48,226 nucleotides of DNA from Clostridium sp. AM58-1XD (GTDB lineage: Bacteria > Bacillota > Clostridia > Lachnospirales > Lachnospiraceae): the NCBI RefSeq assembly GCF_003464085.1, contig NZ_QSDR01000032.1, positions 1-48,226 of the forward strand. Reading direction: 5' to 3'. A program made the position numbers and the translations under genes. The notes beneath the pieces are model-generated. The model was not told the DNA's origin. It saw only the letters and a list, made by a program, of their open reading frames with translations, and ran no database searches. How positions within the stretch are numbered: position 1 is the stretch's first letter; each line of letters starts with the position of its first letter. This document shows positions 33,564 to 42,242 of the stretch, piece after piece.

Positions 33564-33696
33564 GTATACTAGGAGCACTTGGCGAGGTACTTTCGAGCTT
33601 AGTGCGAGTCATACCCATTCTCTTAACGAGGTCTTCCACGAGTTTAGAGATTGGCGTATACTAGGAGCACTTGGCGAGGTACTTTCGAGCCTAGTG
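33564..33696. repeat. Structured repeat array of about 46-bp period upstream of the subtilase gene
   Basis: Two 41-base copies (33564-33604 and 33656-33696) differ at one position and are 92 bases apart. Midway, about 33610-33650, a diverged third copy keeps the core CGAGGT...CGAG...TTAG. In each copy the ends are self-complementary: ACTAGG with CTTAGT or CCTAGT in the outer copies, and CTCTTAA with TTTAGAG in the middle one. Pairing is kept although sequence changes. A TGGTATACT extended -10-like string overlaps the start of the first copy. The array ends 63 bases before the subtilase ATG. Confidence 0.65.
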
Positions 33697-33759
33697 TTTT
33701 GATTTCATGTCATGGCTGTATTGCAGACATGATAAACTGTTCATTGAGGAGGTACATAT

Positions 33760-35076
33760 ATGTACAAAAATAAACTTTCCCTCTTTCTTGCTTCGGCCAC
33801 AGCTGCAGCGCTCGTTTTCACCTGCCCATTTCCAGGCAGACCGGATACGGCAGACGCGTCTGAAACGTCTGCACCTGAGGGGTTTTCATCCTCCAGCACC
33901 GCTTCCTCCGAAGACGAATTCCATACGTTTGATATTGGCCCCGGACTGGATAATCTTTCTCCATCAGATGAATATGCAGCTTACCAATGGGGATTCAAAA
34001 ATTACGGTGATCTCCGCATGATTGAAATCAGGAAGCGTTTTTCTGATATCAGCCAAAAATACAGAAATGTTATTGATCCCAGCGGCTTAATCGGCCTGCC
34101 GCGCCACAATGGTCCGGATACGTATGAACGAATTACCACGGATTCTGTAGCCGGAATTGATATCAACATACTCCCGGCCTGGGACCAGTATAAACAAATA
34201 CAGACGAAACGCGAAGTTATTGTAGCTGTCATTGATACGGGTATTGATATCAGCCATCCTGACCTGAAAAATGCCATCTGGACCAATACGGACGAAATTC
34301 CCGGCGACGGAATCGATAACGACGGCAATGGATATGTAGACGATGTAAACGGCTGGAATTTCTTTCATAATAACAATCAGGTTTACGTAGGCGAGGAGGA
34401 TGATCACGGCACTCATGTGGCCGGAACTATTGCAGCCAGCCGCGAAAACGGCGGAATTGTAGGGATTACAGATAACTCATACGTAAAAATCATGCCGGTG
34501 AAGGCCCTGGGAACAGCTTCCGGCACCGGCAAGCCGGAAATGATTATCAATGCGATAAAATATGCAGAAGCCAACGGCGCCTCGATCTGCAATTTAAGTT
34601 CCGGCACTCTGACTTCCTATCCGGAATTAAATGAGGTAATAAAGAATTCCAAAATGCTCTTTATCGTAGCTGCCGGCAACGGCGATACGAACGACATCGG
34701 CTACAGCCTTGACGTCAATCCCGTATATCCGGCGGCACTTCCTTACGACAACATCATATCCGTAGCGAACCTGCTGTTCGATGGAAGTCTGGACGAAAGT
34801 TCCAATTTCGGTCCTGTTACCGTGGATATTGCCGCTCCCGGTTCCTTTATTGTCAGCACCGTCCCCAATGGCTATGGCGTGATGAGCGGGACCTCCATGG
34901 CGGCTCCTATGGTTACCGGAGTTGCCGCGATGCTCTATTCTTCACATCCTGACTGGACCATTCTGGACGTAAAAAATGCCATATTAAATTCTTCCAGGAA
35001 GCTGGAAACTCTAACCGGCAATATCGTCACAGGAGGAATTCTGGATGCTTCGGCCGCAATGCAGTATCAAAAATAA
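33760..35076 (+). CDS. Secreted subtilisin-like serine protease (S8 family)
   Basis: The 438 residues begin with a signal peptide (KNKLSLFLASATAAALVF), a Ser/Thr/Glu-rich spacer and a short pro-like region. The S8 domain from about residue 150 has the full triad: D159 in VIDTGIDISHPDL, H216 in DDHGTHVAGT and S379 in MSGTSMAAP, with the oxyanion Asn307 in VAAGN. A calcium-loop-like insert, GDGIDNDGNGYVDD, lies at about 182-195. It is probably an active exported protease. C22 near the signal end is not a good lipobox. GAGGAGGT lies seven bases before the ATG. A structured repeat array precedes the gene and a palindromic repeat follows it. Confidence 0.92.
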   Translation: MYKNKLSLFLASATAAALVFTCPFPGRPDTADASETSAPEGFSSSSTASSEDEFHTFDIGPGLDNLSPSDEYAAYQWGFKNYGDLRMIEIRKRFSDISQKYRNVIDPSGLIGLPRHNGPDTYERITTDSVAGIDINILPAWDQYKQIQTKREVIVAVIDTGIDISHPDLKNAIWTNTDEIPGDGIDNDGNGYVDDVNGWNFFHNNNQVYVGEEDDHGTHVAGTIAASRENGGIVGITDNSYVKIMPVKALGTASGTGKPEMIINAIKYAEANGASICNLSSGTLTSYPELNEVIKNSKMLFIVAAGNGDTNDIGYSLDVNPVYPAALPYDNIISVANLLFDGSLDESSNFGPVTVDIAAPGSFIVSTVPNGYGVMSGTSMAAPMVTGVAAMLYSSHPDWTILDVKNAILNSSRKLETLTGNIVTGGILDASAAMQYQK

Positions 35077-35085
35077 ATATGAAAT

Positions 35086-35150
35086 CAATGAGGGTGTTGC
35101 AAAAAGAATATAGCGTTGCCGCTGATTCGACTTTTGCAGCACCCTCATTG
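35086..35150. repeat. Intergenic palindromic repeat, copy C (short form)
   Basis: The 19-base arms 35086-35104 and 35132-35150 (AGGGTGTTGCAAAA with TTTTGCAGCACCCT) pair with only one G-U. The inner 27 bases (AGAATATAGCG...GATTCGAC) match the shoulders of copy A, but the central hairpin is absent. It starts ten bases after the subtilase stop and may act as its terminator despite lacking a T run. Confidence 0.75.
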
Positions 35151-35198
35151 CGTCAGTACTAAAACTGTACGGCCATCAAACGGTAGTCCCAAACAATA

Positions 35199-35248
35199 GA
35201 AGGGAGAGCAGATATAGATAACATGTTCTCTATATCTGCTCTCCCTTC
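35199..35248. terminator. Perfect 20-bp inverted repeat between convergent genes
   Basis: 35199-35218 and 35229-35248 are exact complements (starting GAAGGGAGAGCAG), with a 10-base loop. It lies between the convergent subtilase and StiP-type genes and so could stop transcription from both sides. Neither side has a real T tract, so classical Rho-independent termination is doubtful. Confidence 0.5.
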
Positions 35249-35270
35249 GGTTCATACTTGGTTATCATTC

Positions 35271-36371
35271 TTATACATCAGAACACTTCCGTATGATTCC
35301 GCATGCCTTATAATTTTTCAGCCCATATGGTACCACCTCAACCCCTTTTTCATGAGCCAGGCTGAAAATATGACGCAGAACAGGATCGTCCACCTCTTCT
35401 TTCTTTATCAGAATCTTCCACGGTACGCGCCGCAAAAGCACTCTTGTCGTTTCTCCTATACCCGGCTTAATAAAGTTAATATCGGTGACGTTGAAGTCTT
35501 CAGCAATCTCCCTGATCTCCTCCAGCCCTGTCCGTATCCCTTTCGTTCTGCTGCTTTCCAGTTTGCTGCATTCCGTTTCCGCGCCTTCCTCCCATCTGTC
35601 TCCTTTATGAGTGTCATAGATAAATTCTTTCTCCACGGCGTTTATGAATTCATAAGTAACATCCTTTGCTTCTAATTCTCCATAATATGCTGCGCCGTGA
35701 AAGTCATCCTCTCCTATGATATCGTCCCTTAAAAACGTTCGGCTCATCAGTCCGGAAACAACGCTGTTCAGGCACGAGCTTGGAATCAGAATGTCTTCAT
35801 GCGTTCCGCAGAGTTCCGTCATATGCGCCGGGTCCGCCAGTACGGCCAGCTCAGGGGAAACGCCGTTATACTCTTTTACTGCTTCCTCCAGAACGGAAAG
35901 AATCGCACCTTTTCCGATCCATCCATCTACAAACTGAAGATCCTCTGCCCTGTGGTTTTCCAGCAGATACTTCATGGCATTCCTGTCAATGCCCTTTCCC
36001 CGTATAATGGAAATGGTATAATGAGGCAGGCAGATTTTATATTTATTCCACAGATAGTGCTTCATCAGAACACCAGCAGACGTTCCGGCTCTCGCCAGTG
36101 AGACAAGGACTGCCTCCCTCCCCTTTTTCCTCAGAATTTTCTCTGCCGCCGCCGCGGCTGCGGCTGCCGTTTCTCCCGCATAGTTCTTAAGCGCAATCTT
36201 ATACGCCTCCATATATCCAGGAGACGGCTCATACTCTAAAGGCAGCATTTCGCAGTAGTGCGTTCCGCTCTGTATCTTTTTTTCTCTCTCCTCTGTCGGA
36301 AGGGGCTTCACCAGCCCTGTGATATCCTTCAGTAAAATAATCACGTCTTCAATTCTGTATGTGCTTCTCAC
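35271..36371 (-). CDS. StiP-type cysteine protease of the Ter biosynthetic module
   Basis: The 366-residue protein matches the StiP-like family found in tellurium-resistance-linked biosynthetic operons: a MRSTYRIEDVIILLKDITG start, SGTHYCEMLPLEYEP, VLVSLARAGTSAGVLMKHYL, HYTISIIRGKGIDRNA and FVDGWIGKGAI. An alanine-rich helix (TAAAAAAAAEK) is notable. The family is annotated as a cysteine protease, but I cannot assign the catalytic residues with certainty, and parts resemble phosphoribosyltransferase sequence. It is the last gene of the run HAD, lyase, PRTase, StiP, starting one base after the PRTase stop, so translation is coupled. Confidence 0.82.
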   Translation of the reverse strand: MRSTYRIEDVIILLKDITGLVKPLPTEEREKKIQSGTHYCEMLPLEYEPSPGYMEAYKIALKNYAGETAAAAAAAAEKILRKKGREAVLVSLARAGTSAGVLMKHYLWNKYKICLPHYTISIIRGKGIDRNAMKYLLENHRAEDLQFVDGWIGKGAILSVLEEAVKEYNGVSPELAVLADPAHMTELCGTHEDILIPSSCLNSVVSGLMSRTFLRDDIIGEDDFHGAAYYGELEAKDVTYEFINAVEKEFIYDTHKGDRWEEGAETECSKLESSRTKGIRTGLEEIREIAEDFNVTDINFIKPGIGETTRVLLRRVPWKILIKKEEVDDPVLRHIFSLAHEKGVEVVPYGLKNYKACGIIRKCSDV

Positions 36372-37586
36372 CTATTCACTCCATCTGACTATATAAATTT
36401 TCGAGTTTCCAGCGGCTTCCAGAGCTGATGTAAGGCTCTCTATTCCCTGTGCCGTATAATTTCTCGTATCGCTCATAAGAAAAACTACGTCGTAAGAATC
36501 CAGATTATAAATATAAGTTGTCCTTTCTCCATCGTAAACGCTCTTTAATTCTGCTCTCGACTGGAGAGGATAACCTTCTTCTGCATCCGGAAGAATCGGA
36601 CTCCTAGTTGTTGCATGGAAACGCACATCGCAGCTGCATTCCTCTTCCACATACTGAGCTGTTTTCAAAGCCGGATACATAAATTCCTCCGTACCAAGAA
36701 AAAGGGCCCGTTTGCCTGACCAATCCCATCCTGGTTCTTTTTCCGCCAGCCAGATACAAAAATGTGCCAAATTTCTGCTTGCCTTCAGATATGGAACCGG
36801 TTCTACCCCCAAGCGCGGCTCACACCTTCCCGGCGCCGAATAGATGATCCTTTCTCCCTTCTTCCGGCAGCTTTTTTCTTCTTCCATATCCCTGGAAAAA
36901 TCCTCTTTTTCTCCTTTAAAATCATAACGTTCCAGCTCCGCTGTGAAATCTCGGCCGCTTATTTTCTTTAAAAACAGGCGTTTAATCCCCGCCCGGTCAA
37001 ATTTTTCCGAATTGCTCTCATCCATGCCATTCAGAACGGAGACGATTCCAAAGGCCAGTTTTCGCTCCCTGCCTCCTCCTGAACCGCGCTCTGAGTCACT
37101 TTCCGAATCCGCTTCGTACCTCTCTCTCATACACTGAATCAGATTCCATATGGTATTGCCTGTTGTCACCTCGTCTTCTGCAAATACAATTCTGTCTGCG
37201 AGGCGGATCATTTCATCTAATTTCTCTGTTGCCAGCCGCTGCTCGGTCGCATGACTGTGGATCTCTGAAAAATAAAGGAAGTTCGAACTGCCTTCCACCT
37301 GTTCTCGCGTCGTATGCATATAAAACATAACTTCCGGGCAGTTTTCTGCAATTATCGCTCCTATGGCCGTAGCTGTTTCTGCAAATCCGATTAAAAGCAG
37401 CCTTTCTCCCGCATAAGTGTCTGAAACTTTCCCTGCCAGCTCTTGAACCATATGGATACATCGGGACGGCTGCACCGGAATATGCTTTCCCTGAAGAGGA
37501 TTTACAAGAAGGTATGACCGCTTCGTGTTATTATCCCTCTTTGCGATTTTCATCAATTCCTGTTCTTCATATATTCTCATCGTCAT
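36372..37586 (-). CDS. Ter-module phosphoribosyltransferase
   Basis: The 404-residue protein has a PRTase domain in its N-terminal half: LVNPLQGKHIPVQPSRC, LLLIGFAETATAIGA (PPi-loop region) and the PRPP-binding VFAEDEVTTGNTIWNLI (about 132-148). The C-terminal half (RNLAHFCIWLAEKEPGW, ALFLGTEEFMYPALK, FHATTRSPI, DVVFLMSDTRN) fits the TRSP-type domain fused to such PRTases in Ter operons. It is predicted to make an N-glycosidic bond with PRPP in synthesis of a nucleoside-like metabolite (proposal of Anantharaman and co-workers); the product is unknown. The start overlaps the upstream lyase gene by 20 bases. The middle holds a Ser/Glu/Arg-rich insert. Confidence 0.85.
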   Translation of the reverse strand: MTMRIYEEQELMKIAKRDNNTKRSYLLVNPLQGKHIPVQPSRCIHMVQELAGKVSDTYAGERLLLIGFAETATAIGAIIAENCPEVMFYMHTTREQVEGSSNFLYFSEIHSHATEQRLATEKLDEMIRLADRIVFAEDEVTTGNTIWNLIQCMRERYEADSESDSERGSGGGRERKLAFGIVSVLNGMDESNSEKFDRAGIKRLFLKKISGRDFTAELERYDFKGEKEDFSRDMEEEKSCRKKGERIIYSAPGRCEPRLGVEPVPYLKASRNLAHFCIWLAEKEPGWDWSGKRALFLGTEEFMYPALKTAQYVEEECSCDVRFHATTRSPILPDAEEGYPLQSRAELKSVYDGERTTYIYNLDSYDVVFLMSDTRNYTAQGIESLTSALEAAGNSKIYIVRWSE

Positions 37587-38589
37587 TCACTCCATAAATT
37601 TCTGCCAGCTTCAGAACCTTTTTCGCCCATGTCGTATGAGTCTTCTTCTCGTTCATCCTCTCGCCCCCGTTATTCTTGGCTACTCCCAGAGAATCTCCCT
37701 CCCAGTCAAGTATTGACAGGGCATCCTGATAATCAGCCTTCCGTACGCGCATGCAGCTGTTAACGACCGGAATCTGATTGGGATGGATTACAGTCTTTCC
37801 TATAAAGCCGTTCAGTAGGTCCATTCTGATTTCTCTTTCCAGCCCTTTTTTCCACAGCTCTCTGTCTCCTGCAAAGTATTCCCATACAGGACCCGAAACC
37901 ACATAATCTCTCGAAAATACGGTCAAAATATCCGTAAGTATCTTTGATACGGCCCGGACATCATAAATACTTTCATCCATGCGGCGGCGTACTCCAAAGT
38001 AACTGCAGAAATCATTTCCTCCGACACGTACATTCAGGACCATATCTCCTGCTTCATCCAGCATATCCTTGACCGCATACAGATTTTTCTTCCTGGTTCT
38101 CATGTCAATGATGTCCCCGCTCTCCAGAATCGGCATCATATACATCTTTCTGCCGTTTTTTTCATTAAGCCGCTTCATAATCCCGATATAATCTCTTCCT
38201 CCCGATACCGAAAACTTAGGGAAGACGTATCCTGCAAGAATATCACTGTATGCAAGGAATTTCCCTCCCAACTGTTCCAGCTGACCCGGTGTCCGTACAC
38301 GGACAAATATCAGCGGCAGTTCTTCATTTTTGATCTGTCCGGCTCTCCATGCTTCACAGATTTCACCCAGTGTTTTCTCCAGCTGTTTTTCCGCCTGTCC
38401 CACTGCCTCATCCCGGATCGAATCCTCCAGACAGAAGCAGAGCGAATAAGAGCCTCCGTACTTCCTTTCGATCACGCCTTCTGCGGCCGACTCCTGTATG
38501 GCCGGCGTATACATAAGCGGCCCCACTCCATATGCCAGCTTTTCCTTTTCCCAGTCTCGTTTCTGACCGCCCCTGCTTTTATATTCCAT
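37567..38589 (-). CDS. HpcH/HpaI-CitE-like C-C bond lyase of the Ter module
   Basis: The 340-residue TIM-barrel protein is related to citrate lyase beta/HpcH aldolases. Features are GPLMYTPAIQES near the start, CLEDSIRDEAV (metal-binding acidic strand), PLIFVRVRTPGQ (CoA/substrate Arg), MPILESGDIIDM and VLNVRVGGNDFCSYFGVRR. FIGKTVIHPNQIPVVN is the classic CitE-type C-terminal motif. In Ter operons this C-C bond lyase family accompanies a PRTase and HAD phosphatase. The substrate is unknown. It starts 46 bases after the HAD gene and overlaps the PRTase start. Confidence 0.87.
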   Translation of the reverse strand: MEYKSRGGQKRDWEKEKLAYGVGPLMYTPAIQESAAEGVIERKYGGSYSLCFCLEDSIRDEAVGQAEKQLEKTLGEICEAWRAGQIKNEELPLIFVRVRTPGQLEQLGGKFLAYSDILAGYVFPKFSVSGGRDYIGIMKRLNEKNGRKMYMMPILESGDIIDMRTRKKNLYAVKDMLDEAGDMVLNVRVGGNDFCSYFGVRRRMDESIYDVRAVSKILTDILTVFSRDYVVSGPVWEYFAGDRELWKKGLEREIRMDLLNGFIGKTVIHPNQIPVVNSCMRVRKADYQDALSILDWEGDSLGVAKNNGGERMNEKKTHTTWAKKVLKLAEIYGVNDDENI

Positions 38590-38635
38590 GTCAATCGTTC
38601 TCCTGACTTTCTCCTATCATATAAACTGGCTGTTC

Positions 38636-39409
38636 CTAAAAACAGTCCTTTAAATATTGTAACACTACATTTGATAAAAAGGAATCCCTACTGGTTTCAC
38701 AGTCTTTTCGTCCCTTATTCTTCCGGATCATTCCATGAAGCTCTTTCGGGTAAAATGAAAGATCTGCTTCTTCCAGCATTCCGATATCAAACAGGCTGTC
38801 TCCGGCTGCCGCCGTTAAATCTGGGCAAAGCCTCTCTTTCAGTTTCCTGACTGCCCACGCCTTACTCATTTTCTTTGGAAAAATGTAAACCTTTTCTCCA
38901 TTAGAAAACAACGATACCTGTTTCGTATCAAGGGCCGTATCCATCTGCCCCAGCACCTGTTCCGGATTCTTTACTTTTGTAAAGACGAACAGTCCGTCTA
39001 CCAGCCTCACGTCCAGATTTCTGTCCCTTGTATGTTCCAGGATATCCATTCCCCTTTTCATCTCTTCTTCTGCTTCCTTTTTGACTGCCATAGACTCCGC
39101 CAGCCACTGTCTGTCTATCTCTCCATTATGGAGAAGAATCCCGCCGTTGCTTACAAGGGCATATTCGGGCATCCGTTTTCCCGTTCGTATATGTTCAGGA
39201 AACCGTATACGGCCATATTGTTCCATAGACCGTGTTGTTACCGGCACAAACCTCACCTGATCGGAAAGTGTGCTCAACATTTGACTGGCTTCCTCCGTCA
39301 TGTAAGACAGATTTTTCCCATCCTTCTCTTCCACCAGGACCCTGCTTCCAATTTCTTTTTTATAGGAATAGATCAGTGTATTGTCCAAATCCGATACAAA
39401 TAAAACCAT
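38636..39409 (-). CDS. HAD family phosphatase of the Ter module
   Basis: This is a 257-residue Cof-like HAD hydrolase. Motif I is VSDLDNTLIYS (nucleophile Asp7), motif II falls in VPVTTRS, the motif III Lys is probably in KKMSKAWAVRKL, and motif IV is AAGDSLFDIGML. It would remove phosphate from the module's metabolite. It is the first gene after a terminator-like hairpin at 39461-39518, so the four enzyme genes HAD, lyase, PRTase and StiP may be expressed partly apart from the upstream TerD and ATPase genes. I found no convincing promoter in the 50-base gap between hairpin and start. Confidence 0.87.
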   Translation of the reverse strand: MVLFVSDLDNTLIYSYKKEIGSRVLVEEKDGKNLSYMTEEASQMLSTLSDQVRFVPVTTRSMEQYGRIRFPEHIRTGKRMPEYALVSNGGILLHNGEIDRQWLAESMAVKKEAEEEMKRGMDILEHTRDRNLDVRLVDGLFVFTKVKNPEQVLGQMDTALDTKQVSLFSNGEKVYIFPKKMSKAWAVRKLKERLCPDLTAAAGDSLFDIGMLEEADLSFYPKELHGMIRKNKGRKDCETSRDSFLSNVVLQYLKDCF

Positions 39410-39460
39410 ATTCTGTCACCTGCAGTCTTTCTTGTTTTTCAAAGTAGACGATCCTGTAAA

Positions 39461-39518
39461 ATATAAAAACGGAGGCTTCAGCTGCCGAACCGCAGTCCGG
39501 CAGTATCATTCCCCCGTT
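39461..39518 (-). terminator. Internal terminator or attenuator in the Ter operon
   Basis: On the minus strand, AACGGGGG (39511-39518) pairs with CCTCCGTT (39468-39475) around an inner CTGCCG/CGGCAG hairpin, followed by TTTTTATATTTT. It lies between the P-type ATPase stop (39565) and the HAD gene start (39409). It could lower expression of the four metabolic genes relative to the upstream part. Confidence 0.65.
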
Positions 39519-39564
39519 CATATAATTCCAAATAATAAAGTAATTATTATCAGCTGTTCTTCCG

Positions 39565-41316
39565 TTATTCCTGATCCTCTTTCTTTCCTACGATCAGCTT
39601 TCTGATCAGATCGACCGGAATAATAGTAAAGGCCAGCACTGTAACGATCACCCATTCTTTCGGTGCAAGTCCGTAACAGCGCAATACATCGCCGCCAAAG
39701 TCTGCCATCAGCACCTGAACCACGATAATCAGCAGAATGATTCTCCAGAATCCATGGTTCTTTCCGATATTGTCGAACAGATTCAGCTGATCCGTACGCG
39801 CATTGAAAGCGTTAAATGCAGCCATAAATATATAGAAGGTAAAGTACCCTGTCATTAGGTACTTTGCGTTCTCATCCGCCCTGAAATACGGAACAACAAG
39901 CGGCGTCATCAAAAATACCATACTCATGGCAAATGTCCAGAGACCGCCTGTTTCAATGGATGTCCTCATGGAACGGCTGATGATATTCTCATCGCGGCGC
40001 TTCGGCTTCTCCTTCATGAAACGCTCCAGTGCAGGCTCACCGCCGAATGCCAGGGCTGCCAGCGTATCCATGACCAGGTTCACCCACAGAATCTGTACGA
40101 TAGACAGCGGATTCTCCTTTCCAAGAAGAGGAGATACAAAGGATATCATAACGGCGCTGACATTTATCGTAAGCTGGAAAATGATAAACTTGCGGATGCT
40201 GTTAAAAATCGTACGGCCGTAAAGAATCGCCTGCTTGATAGAATTAAAATTATCATCCAGAATGACGATATCTCCCGCTTCCTTAGCCACTTCCGTTCCG
40301 CCTCCCATGGCAAATCCAACGTCAGCTTTCTTAAGAGCCGGGGAGTCATTGACACCGTCTCCCGTCATGCCTACTACGAGGTTCATCTCCTGAGCAATCC
40401 GGACAAGTCTGCTCTTATCGCTTGGCAGAGCTCTCGCAACCACACGGATGGAATTCATCTTATCCCTGACTTCATCGTCAGACAACTTTCCGAGTTCTTC
40501 TGAAGTTAGTACGATGTCGCTTTCCTGCTGAATAATTCCAGCCTCTTTTGCAATCGCTACAGCCGTATCCTTTCTGTCACCCGTTATCATGACAACCTGG
40601 ACGCCTGCTCCCTGAACCTCACGGATTGCTGTAATGGATTCCGGCCTGACTTCATCTCTGATCCCGATGATACCTACAAGTGTCCATTCTCCGTCCGGCA
40701 GCACATCTCCTTCGATTTTCTGACTGGATACAGCAAATGCCAGCACACGGATGGCGCGTTCTGCAAGGCTGCTTATTTTCTTTTCTAGCTCTTCCCTTTT
40801 ATCAAGTGGAATTACTTTTCCATCTGAATCATAGCACGTTCTGCATCGGTCGATAATCTTTTCAGGTGCTCCCTTGATCAGAGTCAGATTGTACTCCCCT
40901 TCTATATAGGACGCAGAATATTTATTGGCACTGTTAAATGGAATCGAACTGATCTTCGCTACGCTTAAATCTACGGAAGTGCTGGCGGCGTAAGATAGAA
41001 TTGCCCGCTCCGTCGCATTTCCTCCGATAATTTTCATTTTCCTGCCTTCCCCCGTAATAACCGCATCCGTGTTGTGGTGAATGCTGAGAGAAAGCAGCTT
41101 TCCAATTTCGCCTATAACATCGCTGCAGCTCTTATATTCCCTGACCTCTCCGTCTACAAAAGTAACGGCCTCCAGCTGTCCCTTTGTAATCGTCCCTGTC
41201 TTATCGCTGAACAGGATATTCAGACTTCCTGCCGTCTCAATGCCGACGATTTTTCTTACCAGGACGTTGTCCCTTAGCATCTTTCTCATGTTCAGAGCAG
41301 ATACGAGAGCGATCAT
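39565..41316 (-). CDS. Calcium-type P-type ATPase, catalytic and C-terminal part (frameshifted)
   Basis: This frame holds the phosphorylation and nucleotide domains: LFSDKTGTITKG with the phosphorylated Asp38 of this piece, FNSANKYSAS, LIKGAPEKII, the hinge TGDGVNDSPALKKADVG, then four to five C-terminal membrane helices (SAVMISFVSPLL, ILWVNLVMDTLAALAFGGEP). The sequence MIALVSALNMRKML at its start directly follows the conserved PEGLP of the upstream piece once one base is added near 41325. No separate ribosome site exists. It belongs to the type II (Ca2+/Mn2+) ATPases. In the Ter operon it sits where Bacillus-type operons usually carry a TerC membrane protein. Confidence 0.92.
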   Translation of the reverse strand: MIALVSALNMRKMLRDNVLVRKIVGIETAGSLNILFSDKTGTITKGQLEAVTFVDGEVREYKSCSDVIGEIGKLLSLSIHHNTDAVITGEGRKMKIIGGNATERAILSYAASTSVDLSVAKISSIPFNSANKYSASYIEGEYNLTLIKGAPEKIIDRCRTCYDSDGKVIPLDKREELEKKISSLAERAIRVLAFAVSSQKIEGDVLPDGEWTLVGIIGIRDEVRPESITAIREVQGAGVQVVMITGDRKDTAVAIAKEAGIIQQESDIVLTSEELGKLSDDEVRDKMNSIRVVARALPSDKSRLVRIAQEMNLVVGMTGDGVNDSPALKKADVGFAMGGGTEVAKEAGDIVILDDNFNSIKQAILYGRTIFNSIRKFIIFQLTINVSAVMISFVSPLLGKENPLSIVQILWVNLVMDTLAALAFGGEPALERFMKEKPKRRDENIISRSMRTSIETGGLWTFAMSMVFLMTPLVVPYFRADENAKYLMTGYFTFYIFMAAFNAFNARTDQLNLFDNIGKNHGFWRIILLIIVVQVLMADFGGDVLRCYGLAPKEWVIVTVLAFTIIPVDLIRKLIVGKKEDQE

Positions 41317-42221
41317 GAGCGGAAGCCTTCCGGCACCGCCATAACGATAATGATTACGGCCAGCATAACAGCTTCCACCAGATCGTTAATTACCGTCATC
41401 CAGTTTGAGAAATAAGCAGCCATCAGCTGAAGGTCAAACTGGTTGTGAACGACAACGCGCTGAAACATGAATGCAGCTGCGATCGCAACGCCGCCGATAT
41501 ATCCGAACTTGCTGATACTCTCCGCCAGTTTTCCAAGTTTTACCTTCAGAGGGGATTCTCTGTCCTCTTCTCCCTGCAGCTCGCTAGCAATCTGCCCGTA
41601 GACTGATTTGTCACCTACCGTTACGATCTCCATGACCGCATTGCCGGAACAGACAACTGCTCCTCTAAACACTTTATATCTGTTCAGGAAGTCCATAGAG
41701 GAGTCTTCGTCGATATAATCTGCCGGCATGACTTCCTTCGTCGCTTCCTTGCTTTCCCCATTCAACACAGACTGATCCACCTTCAGGCGTCCGTCGATCA
41801 GAACTCCATCCGCCGGAATTTTGTCGCCGGTCTGAAGGAGCACACAGTCTCCTACTACGAGATCATTAATGGATATCTCGCTGATTTCCCCATTTCTATA
41901 TACTTTGCAGTAAATTCTGGAGGCTTCCTCCTGCAGCTTCTGAAAGGCGTTTTCATTGCTGTATTCCGAGTATGTTGAAACAAATGTCGCCAGTATGACC
42001 GCAATGGCAATTCCTGCCGATTCATACCACTCTGTCTGTCCCAGGAATGCAAAAATAATGTTAATTACCAGGGCCACACATAATATTTTTATCATTGGAT
42101 CGCCAAAATTATCCTTCAGTTTGCTGAAGAATCCTTCTCCCTGCTGTTCCGTCATCCGGTTATCGCCGTATTTTGCCTTTGATTCTTCCACCTGTTTATC
42201 GGTCAATCCTGTAATCTTCAT
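41313..42221 (-). CDS. Calcium-type P-type ATPase, N-terminal part (frameshifted)
   Basis: The N-terminal cation ATPase domain (GLTDKQVEESKAKYGDNRM), the first two membrane helices, the actuator domain (VGDCVLLQTGDKIPADGVLI, then VDQSVLNGESKEA with the TGES-like loop) and helices 3-4 are seen. The frame ends at the ion-site motif VMAVPEGFRS-stop, whereas one added base gives VMAVPEGLPLMIAL as in the family. The two pieces together make about 885 residues, normal for type IIB-like pumps. GGAGGAG lies six bases before the ATG. A palindromic repeat (copy D) separates it from the last TerD gene. Confidence 0.92.
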   Translation of the reverse strand: MKITGLTDKQVEESKAKYGDNRMTEQQGEGFFSKLKDNFGDPMIKILCVALVINIIFAFLGQTEWYESAGIAIAVILATFVSTYSEYSNENAFQKLQEEASRIYCKVYRNGEISEISINDLVVGDCVLLQTGDKIPADGVLIDGRLKVDQSVLNGESKEATKEVMPADYIDEDSSMDFLNRYKVFRGAVVCSGNAVMEIVTVGDKSVYGQIASELQGEEDRESPLKVKLGKLAESISKFGYIGGVAIAAAFMFQRVVVHNQFDLQLMAAYFSNWMTVINDLVEAVMLAVIIIVMAVPEGFRS

Positions 42222-42242
42222 AAATTCTCCTCCGGAAATCTA

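Noticed and set aside
33564..33696. CRISPR-like repeat-spacer arrangement
   Set aside because: Only two near-identical copies exist, the would-be spacer is itself a diverged copy of the repeat, and no cas gene is present.
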